DNA from: Acidimicrobiaceae bacterium
GTDB taxonomy: Bacteria; Actinomycetota; Acidimicrobiia; Acidimicrobiales; Palsa-688
Assembly: GCA_003156795.1 (NCBI GenBank)
Contig: PMHU01000247.1
Location: 862 to 6,475 of the forward strand
Reading direction: 5' to 3'
Length of the DNA stretch: 5,614 nt
The notes below the pieces were generated by a model. It did not search any database and was not told where the DNA came from. It saw nothing but the letters and a program-made list of their open reading frames with translations. The position numbers and the translations under genes are program-made. Shown piece by piece: positions 5,506 to 5,614 of this stretch; positions within the stretch are counted from its first letter, which is position 1; the number at the start of each line of letters is the position of its first letter.

Positions 5506-5614
5506 TCAGCGGCCCCGACCCAGGCGGGTGGCTCGGTCGGCCCCGGCGGAACCGGCCTCCGCTGCTCCCTCGGTCTCGGCGCCGGCCGCCTCGTGCCCCT
5601 CGGGCTCGGCGCCT
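5506..5614 (-). CDS. C-terminal end of an unrecognised gene, Ala/Glu/Gly-rich tail, 5' end outside window
   Basis: The minus-strand frame is open from the right edge to a TGA at 5508-5506, giving 35 residues. The tail is low complexity, rich in Ala, Gly and Glu, with two back-to-back decapeptide units (GAEPEGHEAA, GAETEGAAEA), a degenerate third (GSAGADRA) and a basic end (TRLGRGR). Such tails occur on many actinobacterial proteins, including ribosomal, DNA-binding and translation-related ones, and do not identify the family. The opposite strand also reads without a stop here, so coding direction rests on the acidic repeat pattern and the same-strand neighbour. Confidence 0.45.
   Translation of the reverse strand, partial: GAEPEGHEAAGAETEGAAEAGSAGADRATRLGRGR
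5554..5613 (-). repeat. Tandem 30-bp imperfect repeat encoding a decapeptide
   Basis: Units at 5613-5584 and 5583-5554 begin with the identical GGCGCCGAG and keep the same codon register, encoding GAEPEGHEAA and GAETEGAAEA. A third, eroded unit follows (from 5553). The array may continue beyond the window edge. Confidence 0.6.

Overview
The window is about two-thirds G+C and looks like chromosomal DNA from a high-GC actinobacterium. The strongest clue is a gene for the small cytochrome c oxidase subunit IV (CtaF type), a family known mainly from Actinobacteria, directly behind the genes for subunits II and I. The DUF664/DinB protein and the PAP2_3-type phosphatase also fit that phylum. The style of subunit II, with a mature N-terminus beginning GTFTPESGGSPNANH, suggests a deep-branching class such as Thermoleophilia or Acidimicrobiia, but this is a guess.

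Layout. Positions 1-824 (minus strand) hold the first 274 residues of a membrane PAP2-family phosphatase or phosphotransferase; its 3' end lies beyond the left edge. Positions 875-1612 (minus) encode a class I glutamine amidotransferase-like hydrolase of the PuuD/peptidase C26 family, just upstream of the PAP2 gene on the same strand. A 128-bp divergent intergenic region (1613-1740) follows, with a possible -10 box for the rightward operon and an inverted repeat. The plus-strand operon is ctaC/coxB (1741-2763), ctaD/coxA (2782-4440) and ctaF (4443-4880), with gaps of 18 and 2 bp. Converging on it with a 16-bp gap is a minus-strand DinB/DUF664 protein (4897-5376). At the right edge (5506-5614, minus) is the 3' end of an unrecognised gene with an Ala/Glu/Gly-rich repetitive tail.

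The three cta genes encode most of an A-type aa3 cytochrome c oxidase core: subunit II receives electrons at CuA, subunit I holds heme a and the heme a3/CuB centre, and CtaF is a membrane accessory subunit. Subunit III, heme A synthesis and copper insertion genes are not in the window. The proton-channel and metal ligands of subunit I look canonical. The residues that normally form the Mg/Mn site between subunits I and II are altered in both partners (Asp to Asn in CoxA, Glu to Phe in CoxB), and the usual electron-entry Trp of CoxB is Tyr.

I see no mobile element, CRISPR array, tRNA or rRNA. The region is mostly ordinary respiratory-chain and housekeeping DNA. The points most worth a second look are the paired Mg-site changes, a hairpin that places the PAP2 ribosome binding site in its loop, and the odd TTG start of coxB.
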